A stretch of DNA of 64,000 nt from Rostrohypoxylon terebratum (lineage: Eukaryota; Ascomycota; Sordariomycetes; Xylariales; Hypoxylaceae), in assembly GCA_022497145.1 (NCBI GenBank), contig MU385858.1:310001-374000 (forward strand). The letters run 5' to 3'. Shown here one piece after another: positions 1 through 12,779 of this stretch (its first letter is position 1; each line of letters starts with the position of its first letter). The position numbers and the translations under genes are program-made. The notes beneath the pieces are model-generated. The model did no database searches, was not told the DNA's origin, and saw nothing but the letters and a program-made list of their open reading frames with translations.

Positions 1-1101
1 CTCGACACAATTCCGGGTCCGTTATTAGACCGCATGGAAACTTTGGAGTTCTCCGGATATACAACACTTGAGAAGAAGCATATCGCGCTACGACATCTCG
101 TCCCCAAACAGATCAAGGTAAATGGTCTTTCGGAGGATCAAGTGCGCTTTAGCGAAGAGGTGATCTTAAAGATCATTGAGTCATACACTCGCGAGTCAGG
201 TGTCCGTAACCTTGAGCGAGAGATTGGCGCTGTCTGCCGTGCAAAAGCCGTCCAGTTCGTGGAGGCCAACGACAGTGGTCACCCGGAGACATACAAGGCA
301 GATATCACGGTGGAGGATCTCGAGGCCATTTTAGGCATCGAGAAATTTGAAGATGAGATAGCGGAGAAGACCAGCCAGCCAGGTATTGTGACTGGTCTTG
401 TTGCTTACAGCTCCGGTGGCAATGGAGGCATTCTTTTCATCGAGGTTCTTGATATGCCCGGTGATGGAAGTGTTGAACTCACGGGTAATCTTGGGGATGT
501 GCTCAAGGAGAGTGTTAAGGTCGCGAGAAGTTGGGTGCGCAATCATGCCTACGAGCTCGGTTTGACTCAAGATCCTACGGAAAACATTATGATGAAGCGA
601 AGTCTACACGTTCACTGTCCTTCCGGAGCTGTACCAAAGGATGGGCCATCTAGCGGAATGGCTCAGGCTATTGCCCTCATATCGCTCCTCTCTGGACGAC
701 CTGTTCCCCCAACCTTGGCTATGACTGTAAGTTTCAATGTCCCCGAATCTCTACCCCCAATAGCACACTGACATCTAAAATAGGGTGAGTTCCAACTTTC
801 CGGTCACGTGAAGAGAGTCGGAGGGATCAAGGAGAAGCTCATCGGAGCGTACCGTGCTGGAGTCAAGACGGTCTTGCTGCCAGCACAAAATGAGAAGGAT
901 GCTAGAGAGGTACCGTCAGAAGTGAGGGATGGGCTGAATATCGTCTACGTCAGGTAAGAATTTACTACGCTGTCCTTGTCTTTTCCATCAAGCTAACTAG
1001 GATATTCCAATAGTCATATTTGGGAAGCTATTCGCCATATCTGGCCTGAGGTGCAGTGGCCGCAAGAGAGCAATTTCCCGCCGATGCAGTCTCGCTTATA
1101 G
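1..1101 (+). CDS. Peroxisomal-type Lon protease, C-terminal part (5' end outside window)
   Basis: This is an ATP-dependent AAA+ serine protease. Exons are 1-726, 784-953 and 1014-1101, with introns 727-783 and 954-1013; the reading frame is open at base 1. The visible part covers the end of the AAA+ module (LDTIPGPLLDRME, then the alpha-helical sensor region) and the whole proteolytic domain. The catalytic serine lies in PKDGPSSGMA and the catalytic lysine in GGIKEKLIGA just after intron 1, so the Ser-Lys dyad is complete. The protein ends in QSRL followed by TAG. SRL is a peroxisomal targeting signal type 1, and the protease-domain wording (TGLVAYSSGGNG) looks to me more like fungal peroxisomal Lon than mitochondrial Pim1. 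I infer matrix quality control in peroxisomes. The family is certain; the compartment rests on the C-terminal tripeptide. Confidence 0.93.
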
Positions 1102-4100
1102 TCATCTATCTTCCTTGATCTTTTTGTTTGTCTAGCATGTATGTCATGGTACGGCGTTGGATATCATCATTCTAATGGGGATCATCCTATCTCAGGGCAG
1201 GCAGCAAATATTCCAAAATCTAGATGTGCCTAATAGATGTATCATCTGCAAAGTTGCAAAGTTCCACGACGTTAGCGCAATCATCCTTTCATTAAGAGCA
1301 GATTTGTCCCTCAACGTGGGTTATCGTCCTATTTATTGCTTTGCCACGATCGTACCGGACAAGCGTCGGCAGATCTAATGCTATTCCATGAAAGTTAATC
1401 AAATAATATGGTTGGTGTTGCAAACGTTTACTGTCGTCCTCCGCCTCATCGGACCACCAAAGCCACCAGATCGCCGTATGACCTGACACAGCATAGCCCC
1501 TTCGCCGGAAGAAGCGAGCAGACGCCTACCACAAACAAATCTCGACCTCCTAATCCCCAAAGTCGTAAAGATACATCGCACAAGATTATTTGTCCGCGTG
1601 AGACAAGATGTTTCGTGATGTTATCTGACCCGTCCCAGAAGATTGCCGTCGTCAACGCCCGCCAAGCCTTTCTTGCTCCCATGTCTCTGGCACCACCGCA
1701 GCGCAGCGCAGACTTTATTACATACCGCGGAGATGGTAAGTCGGCTACTTGCAGTTCTCCCGTCAGGGGAAGGGGGTTCCATCTGTCGGAAGATAAACGC
1801 GGAGGCGGATACAACGAGTTCAGACGGGCAGAGATTTCTCGGTAAGACTTGCGTGTCTTAATCCCAGTGACTGCTCTTACTCGTGTGGCACTTAGACAAG
1901 AGATGAGCCACTGCACGACCGCGACTCGAGAATAATCGTAACCGCATCCGTTAAAACGTCTGGCCTGATTTGAGGCTGGAGGCCTTTTTCCCCTTGACTC
2001 AAGACATCTACGTATGAAGTATAGCAAGTGCCTTTCGGTCCATCTTCCCAAATTCCCCCAATCCCAACGTATTGGTTAAGCGAACGCGTCTTCGTCATCA
2101 TCAGAGCAGGGATCACACCGCGACTCGATCGCTATTCACTAACAGGAATTGTCATGTCATGTCAAGCGTGGACCCGAGACAACTCGCCTAATTCTTTTCT
2201 CCTACCCGGCAATTCGCAGGGAGAAGGATAGAGAGAGAAAAGCAAAAATTTCCGATCCCAGGCAAGGCGCAATCCCCGCCCTTCCCTCCTCCTTCCACAC
2301 CCCCTCAATCCGGAAATTCATAACTGATCAACGCTCACCGCGACAGGGGAAAAAAATTCGTTGCGTGCCTCGCAACGGCCGTAAGGAGATTATAGGACTG
2401 GGGGAGGATCTGGGAGCAGGTGGAGGGGGATATTCCCAGACATTAGTAATGTCACGCACAAACTTGGGCGGGTTCCCAACAGGCTGGGGACCCGCGCGAA
2501 CGGGCGAGATGTTGGTTAGCCGAATTCATGGTACACGAGGACGAGAAGGGGAGATTTTCTTCTCCTTCTATTCTTTTGGGAAGGGAGGGAGTTCGCCGAG
2601 CCCACACCGAGAGTACGGTTCCTTTTTCTTCCTTCCCTTTCTTCCTTCCTTTCTTTCATTCTCTATCCCTCTCTGTCTCGAACCCCCCTGGACGGGACCT
2701 GGGATCCCCAGGAACGGACGAGTCGCGGAACCCCGTTCCTAGGTCCCACGGCCGCGGGACGCAAACACCTTGATTCAGACAGCGTTGGCTTGGCTAGGCC
2801 TAGGTGGGCTGGTTGGACGGTGGGATGCCGGTGTCATGCGGGCGACATCGAGCGCATGCGCGCGATCTCTGTTAACGACGTGGTGCACGTATGTAGGTAT
2901 GTATGCGTGTGTATGTATGTGGGTAGACCTCGCTGCGCATTGCCTGTGCTTCCTATGTGCGCCTACGTACCTGTGTCGCATAGCTTTTCTGTGCTGCGGC
3001 GCTCCGTTTCAGGTTGAGGTCACAAAATGGGATGAGGTTGGTTTTTGGGACGCCGTCGCGAAGGGTTGGCTTCTGAAGTTCTCTGCTTACCTGCGTTCAG
3101 GTGGTTTGCATACGCAGTAGAATGCGATCGATATGGAGGTATACCAGGCAAATACCTATACAATGTATTATACCACAGTACAACTCCGCTACATATCCAT
3201 CAAGTACATCAAGTACCAGTTCACGTCGTATTAGTGCCATCCCGGATCCCAGCAGAATGGGAAGACATAGATCAAGACCCCATCCAATACGTGCGGAACA
3301 GGTACCAGCAACAAGGTACCCTACTCACGATTACGCACCTAACGCATGTACCTACCTAATGTCCCTTGTGGTTGATAGATATCTCCTGATTAATTCTCCT
3401 ATATGCCCGTTTCCTCGACCCGCATCCCCCTCTCCTCCCCTCTTCTCGCATCATCGTTCTATTTTACGCGCCCTTCCTTGTCTTCCTCCCGTCTACCGCT
3501 GCCGCATCGTGAGACAAAAAGACGGCGGCGAGGAAACGTTCCTGGGGACATGTCTCTCTCGTTGACTCCGATCGACAGGCTCAGGACTCAGGGGGGAGGG
3601 GAGTACGCGGGTGCCTGCATAGGCACTCGGTCAGGGGATAGAGGGACAGAGATCGATACCTGGTAGGCGGGCGAGAAAAAAAGAAAAAAAAGAAGGGATT
3701 GATTTCGTCGTTCTCGTCGAAGCATGCAGGATCCCAGTCCCCTCCTGCCTAGTTCCTGGTTTATTTTACTACCTACCTGCTTACCTACCTGTCCCAGCTT
3801 CCCGGGTCGACCGGCGCCCTGGGAGAAACAACGTACGTGCTTAGATACACCGTCCCACGCGCGTTCCTCCGCGAACGACGGACACGGCTCTGGGGAGCTA
3901 TGGGACGGGGCTTTTTGTCTTGGGCTTCCGGGTAATCGGATCGTTGATAATGGTATACTACTATTATACTATATGTAGGTAGGCACGGAGTTGTCCAAAT
4001 TCTAGACATGTATGTACCTATCCTTAAAGGCTAGACTATTATAGTGGTGTATGTACTCTTTTTTTTTTCTGTATGTGTGTGTGTGTGTGTGTGTGCTTTG

Positions 4101-7100
4101 CTCTAACATCTAATACCTATCTCTAACGACGCGGGTGCCTCAGTTCGCTCCAAAGTGTGAATGTGGAGAGGTACATAGGTAAAGTCCCCAATGGAAGGCG
4201 TGTACGCAGTAAAGGAGATTGAGATCTCTAGTTGCTGCAAGTACTTCGGTATAACGTATGCAGAGTAAATGCTATACTCATCCTCAAGTATAACGTAGAA
4301 TTTGGAAGCTGTGGAAATCCCACTGTACAAGTCGTACTAATTAGAATTAATTAGAACACAAGGATTCGAAATTCAGTCCCCCGATTCGCGGTTCATAGAG
4401 GAGACTCAGGAGAGAGCTATCCGTATGAATAATGTAAAGACTCTAACTCGCCGAAGAATAAATGAGATAAAATTCTACATAGTAGATCATTATCGCCTCA
4501 GAGATCGGCTGTTCATTCGTTCCATCCTAGTACCTCCCTATTCCTACGGAAGATCTTTTATTTTGGGTACCGGAGCTAAAAATAACATATTTATTGAGCC
4601 AACGACCGTGAGGAATTTGCGCCTCCTCTATTCTGTTATGTTTGCTCGTCACAAGAAATCCATTGTGCAACAGAACCAAGGATAGACGATGCATATTACA
4701 TCCATACCTACATAATACGGACAGGTGCTGCTAGCTTCGAGCAATATGGAGAATGCCCACAGCGTATAATCCTAGAACCCCCTATCGGTTTAACCCTACA
4801 AGTGAGCCGGATTAAACCGAGAATTAGCTAGAATTCGTTGACCCGGAACTCGGAGTATTGCGCCTAGAGCGCAGATCTCAAGCAGGAGTGGCGCTGTTCG
4901 TCGAGACCAAAACCTACTTAGTTTGATCATTCACCTAGGTTTCCCTTGTAAGAGTGTTCGCTCTGAAGCCCCCCAAGCTTGTAGAAGCGCGGCAATAGAA
5001 GATCCGAAGGGCCTATTGAACCCGGTGATTAGGGGGACGGTATGGTGGTTCTGCATCTCTAGTGGCTCGTCGAGGAGCAACCCTACGATTCTAACGCTGC
5101 TCAACAAATTGGAGAATATTCATACGACACCGACGACACGTACGGACAGAGTTAATAGGACCCACTAGCCTAAGCTTAGAAGGCAGTATAATTGCGAACC
5201 GGCCGCATCCATTTTCGACTTCGTAGAGCCGGCTTTGACATGGTGTAATTTGGCGCAAGGCGCCAAACTTCCGGGTTCCAGAAACTAGAGCGGGCGTGGC
5301 GTGACCCCTTCGCGACGTTGCTAGCAACTTTAGCGGCATCAATGTCGCGAGGCTAATTATTTTCGAATATTCGACGAGGAAGCCTGTCTTGATCTCTCGG
5401 CCGGACAGATATCAGAACCAGGAATAATGTCCCGTTGTCCGTGACTCCGGAAAGTCGCGTTCGTAGGCTTGCCGCTCGCTGGGACAAACTATTTCGTGCG
5501 CTTCCATTGTTATAAGTAGGGTCCGTGCTAACCCCGACCAGAAATTTCATAGGAACACGATACCTGTCCTCTCTCGCCCTCATAGGCACCAACATGTGAC
5601 ACGGTTCATGGCATATTTCTGCGAGTTAGCTGTATTATTTAGTCCCCGGCTGCAATATGAGTGAATACGATGACGCGCGAGCTAGGTCGAGTCCCCTCAT
5701 CGAGTCGGAGCTGAGACAGGAACATAGCCGTACTTGCTTGCAGCCACGCCACCTGCTGCAGTGGACTAAATGAGATGCAGCTTCGTGCATCTTGCGCCAA
5801 GTGCTGTACAACATGCGCAGACTACCTACATACCCAGGTAGCTGGTGAACATTGCTTTCATGATGAGATACCTCAACTTCAGCGTGTCATGTTCCCCAGT
5901 TGTTGCGCCAGTGTTGCTTGTTTCTCGTACTGTCGATACGATCATCCCAGATCGCAAAATGAGAGGAAAGCGAGGGTACGAGCGCTTCTATGCATCTCCA
6001 AGCTTCGAGACTTTGGCGTGACTAGCTGAATGTCAGGAAAAATTCAGTCCTGCGAACTTTTTTTTTTTTTTACCAGGTTGAAGATTCCTCCGGCTATGCC
6101 ATAAGTGGAAAATCAAATTGACCTTCCCGACGTAATGACGAAAAGAAGTAATTCAGAGATCTGGATAGGCTCGAGACCCAAGTCAAGCTCCATAAGCTGA
6201 GGTCGACTCTGCATAGTGGACTATTCCACTTAAGGGTCACGAGGCCATTTCGAGCGTCGACTTGCTACACGATCCCGCAGCAAAAGTACACGCCGCGAAG
6301 CCGTATCGGTGAGGGAATGGATGAAAAAAAGTGAGACAAACTGAAAATGCCCTGGGACAAAACGTGGTTCGGCGCTGCTCCTTTAATCTGTTTCAGGGTT
6401 CGAGGTCTTGCTGGGTTTGGTAGACGCCCGAATGCAACGCTGCACCTACATGAGACCGTGGTAAACCGATCGTGCTAAACCTTTAACCGCTAGAGGAGAA
6501 CGGGTAACCATACGTTTGGGAATAAAATTTCCATAGTGTGGGGAGTTCGGCCAGACTCCGAGGGCGGTGCATCTGTCTGTTATAGGCAGGGCCGCTGTAT
6601 TATAGAACCGGGGATGGGTTCTAAAGTCAATTCGCAACGCCCGATGTCACAGTACAAAGATTAAATCTGTGCAAAAATGATCTTGGCCGTAGAGCATTCT
6701 CCAGCTTTGGCTCCAGCTCCAGGCAAGACTATTTGTATCAGCCGGGGCAAGCTTCGGTTCACAGCGCCACCCGTCTTTACATACTACTATGTAATATGTA
6801 GTAGTTATTAATATCCTGGGTCCTGGGTCCTGGAACAGGTAGCGTCTGGATAATTATTAATCACACTCTTCACAGTCTTCACACTCTTAAAATATGAGAT
6901 GGAGAGATTTCGACGTCGGCGGCTTTTTCGGCAGCTTCTCTGGTTCTGGAAACTCACTCGCGCGAAATCTTAAGCTGTTTCTTGCTTGGGTGCTTGGGGG
7001 TGGTTCTCTGAACCATGCGGCAGCATAACCTGGGACGATGGAACGCGCCTGACAGTCGCCTCGTGTTCCAATCCAGCCAAAGATGACTGCAGGTACGGGC

Positions 7101-9986
7101 CATCAAACCGTTGACACGGGGAAGAAGACCCTTCAAGGCAAACTGTTCCACTACAGTAAGTTAGTAAGGAGTGAATTCCCTGGTAGAGTACGTAACTCCC
7201 CACGACTCTTGGCGGCTAGAAGGCAGCAAGCCAGTCAATCTATTTCCTGGTCTTTACTTGGTGTATTAATTCACCGGCGGGTGCCTGGTTGGGAGGTGCT
7301 GGGAGTCCTAGCGCGTTGAATATGCCCTGCCGATCTTCTTAGGGCCAGGTGGAAATCGAAGGGTCGCCCCGGACCTCCTAAGCCCCTATTATCCTATTAT
7401 TATACCCGATCGAACGGTAAGAACTTCTCAACTGCTATGGATCTCACAATCTCTTCGAGCCTGAAGCGGCGAAGAAATCCTGGACCCGATATGCAGCGCA
7501 ATTACCTCGACCAACATCTCAATCCGCTCGAAGCTTTCGCGTTCGAAATCGTTCTACTGAATGGGAATCATCGTCGTCACTCAGCGGTCAGGGAGAGGTC
7601 AAGGGCCAGATCCCATCGGATAATGCAGATGAAATTGGTCCCTGCTGAGGAAAATCTCCGTCTGGCTGGCTTATTAGCCCGGGCGGCATTTTACGCATAA
7701 ATGTTGTAATTACGGCTTGATCGCGTGCGACAGAATCATTCCAGGATCACAGTTTGATCCAGGCGCATAAAAATATCCCGACTAGGCGAGATGAACTATT
7801 AGTAGTACTGTTCTTTCTTGAGTGATGCCTTTTGCTTTTTGAAGACGTTATCACAAGTGATGTGTGAAGCATCTCGGAGCTATCCCGGGGTCGTTTATTG
7901 TCGAGTCTCGACCGCGTACGATGTACAGCATACTGGCCGACTAATTACGTTAGCCCGTCGTAGCGCAGAGACGAATCCACCTCTGACCATCCTGTTCTGC
8001 TGCTATACTACCATGACTCCAACTATTAGTGACACTTCTGGTGGTAGTTTAGTTGCTGCAAAGTACCAGGATAATATGCATCTCGGTTGCATCTTGTGGG
8101 TACGGTGATACGAGTACGGCTGATACAGGTACGTTTGCCTCGGCCTAAAGTGGAAGAAAACAACGCCTGGGGAAATAACTATTCAGACCGATAGAGAAAG
8201 GATAATTACGCGTAGTGTAGACGCGACGAACCCTATGTGGGATAACGAGAGCATGAGAAAGCCCAGCTAGACTTAATCAGATGAGTTGCCATGTGATAGA
8301 TCAGAATGCAGATAGCTTTCAGCAGCCTTTAGATAGACTAGTGGCACCCTATGTTGCCATCGACCCATGCGCCGACGTGCAATATTCGGCGAGCTTGGAC
8401 GTTTAGGTCGTTCAATATTAGGGCGGATCTAATATTCGGTTTGTAAGATGACCTGCCGTACTCACCTAAGCGGATGATCAACGATGTGTCCTCCATGTAC
8501 GAATTCGGGATGATGGTCTGTGCCTCTCCCATCCAGATGGTCCGTGAATCTGTTTGGGTAATGTTCAAGTGTGAAGACGCAGAAGATCTACCACGCGGAC
8601 GGGAGCACTAGCAGCGCGGTACCCAGCCACTACAGACCGCCTAAGGGTCCTAGTAATACTCCTAAGTCCCTAAGTTCCTGGCTAGCTCCTGGATACCTAG
8701 TAGGAGAATTCATTTAAGCTCGCCTGAGCTCCACTTGATTATCGACTTGGCCTGTCCGTTCGCACCGGCCATATACCTAGGTCCTAGGTCCTGAGACCTA
8801 GGCCCTAAGGTCCAAAGTAGGTAGTATTGGAGTTGGTCTTTGTATAGGTAGATAATGGTAGGTACCTGCTCTAGGTAGAGTGTATGCGGGAGGCATGTAT
8901 CAACCCGATATTAAGAGGATGCTTCCTTTGAAAGCACGATGATGCAATTGATGGTAGCCAGACGAAAAGGTTGCCCAATGGTGCCTGGCACGGCAGATAA
9001 GCAATCTCGTACAACACTACTTCTGGTTCTTCCTACTATTAAATAGTCGAGGTATAATAGTGAGCAATGTGGATATTAAGGAAATGAGAGTCCCTCCTTG
9101 AGGAATATGAGGAATATGAGAAATATCCACAGGTAGGTGGTTTTGGCAGTTAATTGTCATTGACCGCCTCTAGACGCCCCATGCTTGCGTCTATTGAAGC
9201 GTTCCTACACAGTAGTTGCAATGGTGGCAATAATGGTAACTCGGTGACGAGATAATACCCCATATTCGGATCTAATAATCAGAGTACGCCGACCAATGAC
9301 GGATAGAGGGGATTATTGATAGATCGTAACATTGCTCGATGAAAAGAGCATGTTTTCAAGCGGGGTTGTTCAGCTAAGCTGTCCAGGTCTGCCTGGTGCT
9401 TACCTAGGTAGGTAGGTAGGTACTTAGGACCCCTCATGGAACTGGCGTATCTCAAGCCGTCAGGGCGAGAGAATACACACATACTATACTGCGTACGTCA
9501 GCAATATAAAACACAATGCTGAAGTTAGGATGGAGAGGATGGAGACCGATGGGGACGGATGAGGCTTATGTCTTGTATGCGTCCATGCATTACCGCATTA
9601 CCGCATTGCACATCGGCAAGCGAAATAGGTAGAGCCTGTAAAATTATGTCGAGAATGCTTGAGCGGGAGAGCGGGCTGGCGGGTTGGTGAGGTCGAACAC
9701 GGTGTCAAGCTCCTTTTGACTGGTAGTGACAGGGACAGGGATAGCAGGTGGTATGCAAAGAATCTCGGTTGTCGACCTTGGCGAACAAGAGCCTCTAGGG
9801 ATTTCTATCCCGCATGGTCCATTTAATCCATCGGGGGGCGAGAAGAAGTAGTGTAGATACTAGACCCCATGTTCCATGTTCCATGTTCCCTTGTTTCTAC
9901 TATGTAGTAGTAAGTTCAGACGAAGGTCTTGACTCTTGACTCAGGAGGAATACACTAGGTATAGCCACTATAACACGTTTCCGCTA

Positions 9987-10029
9987 TCCGTTACCCGTTA
10001 CCCGTTACCCGTTGCGCATTACCCGTCCC
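9987..10029. repeat. Short tandem repeat, 7-bp unit TTACCCG
   Basis: Several consecutive copies of the 7-bp unit TTACCCG, decaying at the right end. It differs from the fungal telomere unit TTAGGG/CCCTAA, so I treat it as an ordinary minisatellite. Confidence 0.75.
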
Positions 10030-10094
10030 GTCATCCTTGGGACGATTCCTAAGCTCCTACAAATCTCTTGTGGGCGTTGTAAGGAATTAATGTG

Positions 10095-10156
10095 GTCCAC
10101 TGGTAGTCCACTGGTAGTCCACTGGATAGTCCACTGGTAGTCCACCGGATGTCCAC
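10095..10156. repeat. Tandem repeat, 11-12 bp unit GTCCACTGGTA
   Basis: About six imperfect copies of a unit close to GTCCACTGGTA, with small spacing changes between copies. It lies in the gene desert and is not within any coding frame. Confidence 0.8.
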
Positions 10157-10680
10157 TCGATCGATGTAAGTGGTATGTTCTGCGTGATGACGGCCTGACA
10201 TTCAGACGTCCATTGGAAGATTTGGAGATTGGTGTTTTAAATAGGGCAACACAAGATTAACGGTTGCGAGGTGACAAGTGACAACATCGAAAGTGACAAT
10301 TTCCTACTACTAGGTATGTAGTATTATAAGTTGTTTTTCTTTTACGGTGAATTAGGAAGGTGAATACTAAGTCGACTTCTCCTACCACAACCTCCATCGC
10401 GCCGTGTAACAATGTAACGGATCCATCCCGGGGCGGAATATCAATGTGCAAAACCTTATGTTAGAACTTAAAATACGAACTTTCATATGATATTGATACT
10501 ATGTAGGTATGTATAATGTATAGTGTACCTAGAGTTTGACATACCTACCTATGCACATACTGCATTATACAATACATAATGTTGGTGGCGTTACGTAATC
10601 AAGGACATAAGAGGGGATTTCAGTGTTTTAGATTGAAAGTTTAAAATAGAAGAAAAACAACATCATTAATCCTATTACAG

Positions 10681-10928
10681 TATTAGTACTGGCTACGCAA
10701 AGCTCGCCGTCGTACCCTAACGGGCACTGCGCTTTAATTAGCAAAATTGCAGGTAATTAGCAAAGTGCCTTTTTAAGAAAATCCTTAGAGATATACTAGC
10801 AAGCTACTTGCCAAAATTCTCCATTATTAAGACAATACCTAAGATTATTTAATCACTTGTAATTTTGCTAATTAAAGCGCAGTACCCGTTAGGGTACGAC
10901 GGCGAGCTTTGCGTAGCCAGTACTAATA
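10681..10928. mobile_element. MITE with 66-bp terminal inverted repeats and TA target duplication
   Basis: The terminal inverted repeats are 10683-10748 and 10861-10926. Each is 66 bp, and I see one mismatch between them. They start TTAGTACTGGCTACGC and are flanked by TA on both sides (10681-10682 and 10927-10928). The interior is about 110 bp, AT-rich and non-coding. Small size, no transposase and a TA duplication match a miniature element moved in trans by a Tc1/mariner-type transposase; that superfamily assignment is inference. The near-identical arms suggest a young insertion. The exact end is uncertain by 1-3 bases because the complementarity continues one base beyond the TA. Confidence 0.9.
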
Positions 10929-12379
10929 CCCTAAATACATTTAAGGTTGGCTACACACTAATACTATACAGACACATGTAGGTACAATACATACATAATG
11001 ATTATACTAGGTAATGTTCAAGATTCGTATCTTTGGTGCGACTTTCTTAGCGGTGAGCCGGCGCTGATTTTTCCGCTTCTTAGCGGCCACAAGTGGCTTA
11101 CGGGAATCTTCCGCGCGCAGATAATTTCATCCTCAGATCCCTCGAAGCCATTGTTGTGTGTACTACCGCATATTCTGCATATACTACTTTGTTGAATGTA
11201 TACCTAGGTCCTAGGTACCTAGTGTAAAGGTCTTGGGGAAAAGGCGCTTATTACTTGAAAAAAAAGAAAAAGAAAAAGAAAAAGAAAAAGAAAAAGAAAA
11301 AGAAAAAAGAAAAACCTTCATACATACACACACACACACACGAAAAAATCTCCGAGGCTCCGGTTAAGATCTTCAAGTAGCATGTCCTTATCGTTTCGAA
11401 TTATTACTTCCAAGGTTGTTATAGGTATAGAGGCATGCATGTATATCTGCGAAAGGCTTGCGCATAGGTCGGCTTGAGGCAGATATTTCCAAGTTCCTTT
11501 TTTCTTCGTTACCCCTTGTATATACCTAGGACCTAGGACCTAGGCATATAGCAGATATAGTAAGCCGTCTGTGTCATCACCCGCCTAAAAGGTATCTATC
11601 TGCCTGGTAGTGCTAGTAGCCTAGTAGTGGTGATAATGTACTGTAAGTTGTACGTACAATTTGGCGACAATACTTTCTCGGCCGCGTTTGTACTGGGTTC
11701 GCAAGGTTCGGTGATCCACGACCAACCCAAGACGCGATGGCGTCGGGTAGCGAGATAGAGAGCTTGTCAAATTTGGGAGAGAGGCTTCTGCACATGCCGG
11801 AACGCATCATGCATCAGGGTCCCATCCCATGTGGAGATCATGGCAGTAATCTTAAGTCCAGCTGATCTCGGGTGAAAATTTGCGGTGTACAAGGTACCGA
11901 ACGAAGTTAAAGAACCATTCAGAACCATTAGAATCGTTGGGAGTCACCAACCACAAACCACAAACCACAAACCACTCGACATTGCGTTGTTGTGCTGTTG
12001 GCGTCGAAGGAATCTATCACTAATATTGAGAAGTTCGTGATTTAGAGGCGTCAGAGGCGAAAACGCCAACGATCTTCCTTTAATTTATTCCGACCAGCTG
12101 GGCGTTTGTCGAAACCGTAGATCTGCAATCTTTGCCGCTGACTTGTTAGACCTTTAGAAACGTGTTTCTTGTTTATCACCAACCGCGTTGAAGCGTGCAG
12201 GATAGAGTACCGGTACCATAAATTTCGTAGATGTTATTGATGCCACTGACGACACCGATAGTACTGCGCGCAATTAAGGAAGGCGTCGAACCAGACATGG
12301 CCGAACTGTATTTGGAGTATAATTGGTCGTTGCCCGGTCAGTTAAGAAATCTTCAGACATTGGACATTAATACTACTAG
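10929..12379. other. Intergenic region between the two MITEs
   Basis: No gene is supported. It holds an (AAAAAG)n purine tract at about 11257-11316, a CA run, and two clear copies of the palindromic ACCTAGGTCCTAGGT-type motif (about 11201-11220 and 11521-11550). Confidence 0.6.
11257..11316. repeat. (AAAAAG)n microsatellite
   Basis: Seven or so copies of AAAAAG in a pure purine strand, followed closely by a short CA run. It is a simple repeat in the gene desert. Confidence 0.9.
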
Positions 12380-12779
12380 TACAGTCCACCTTGGCCATAC
12401 CGATACGCCAATATCACCACTTAAATATCGGTATACAAAAATATCGCAATACCCCGAATGTCTCCACATATACCCATATTGTACTCTTACACTATATTTA
12501 CTAGGGAATATACCTGATATTTAATAAAAGATACAAATTTATCTTTAAATCCATGAATTATATAAATTTAAACCGAAGCAATAAAAGTAGAGTTTTGCGT
12601 TTAAGTGTAATTTTACCTTACTTATAACGGTTTTTATAAGGGCATCACTAAAATCTTACGATTTTCGTTATGGGAAAAGATATCGTTATTTACATACGTA
12701 ATTTCCCAATCGCTTAGATTATATCGTTATAGGCAAATATCGTTATGCACTATAATCGTTATGGCCAAGGTGGACTGTA
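12380..12779. mobile_element. Degenerate MITE-like element, CAGTCCACC ends, TA target duplication
   Basis: The ends are perfect 18-bp inverted repeats, CAGTCCACCTTGGCCATA, at 12382-12399 and 12760-12777, each flanked by TA. The interior is about 360 bp and very AT-rich. The right half carries several copies of ATAACGAT (seen as ATCGTTAT on this strand) about 20 bp apart; the left half has diverged versions. CAGT ends plus a TA duplication are typical of Tc1/mariner and pogo-like elements, and the sub-terminal repeats could be transposase binding sites (inference). No transposase frame remains. A 97-residue open frame at 12231-12524 runs into it by chance. Confidence 0.82.

Larger units (their letters stand above)
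1102..10679. other. Gene-poor intergenic region, first part of an ~19 kb desert
   Basis: I find no gene here. The open frames are short, overlap on both strands and show no recognisable domain, signal peptide or splice-joined extension. About 2.2-3.7 kb is pyrimidine-rich in blocks and has a short inverted repeat near 2697-2748. The rest holds scattered microsatellites (GT run near 4072-4094, poly-T near 6059-6072) and many short AGGT/ACCT and CCTAGG palindromes. Confidence 0.6.

Noticed and set aside
1446..2051. 201-residue minus-strand frame
   Set aside because: It overlaps other long frames on the plus strand, has no recognised domain and no signal, and lies in a locally stop-poor patch.
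2149..2742. 197-residue plus-strand frame
   Set aside because: Low-complexity composition from purine and pyrimidine tracts; no domain, and a competing overlapping frame.
8338..8568. Frame with faint resemblance to repeat or HET-type proteins
   Set aside because: No diagnostic motif is present and neighbouring frames do not extend it, so I cannot support a gene or pseudogene.
9987..10029. Possible internal telomere-like repeat
   Set aside because: The unit is TTACCCG, not the fungal TTAGGG/CCCTAA, and the run is very short.
9987..10156. CRISPR-like array from two nearby tandem repeats
   Set aside because: The repeats are contiguous and lack spacers, and the organism is a eukaryote.
12231..12524. 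97-residue frame that could be a small gene
   Set aside because: It runs across the boundary of the element at 12380-12779, so it cannot be an old conserved gene, and no motif is visible.
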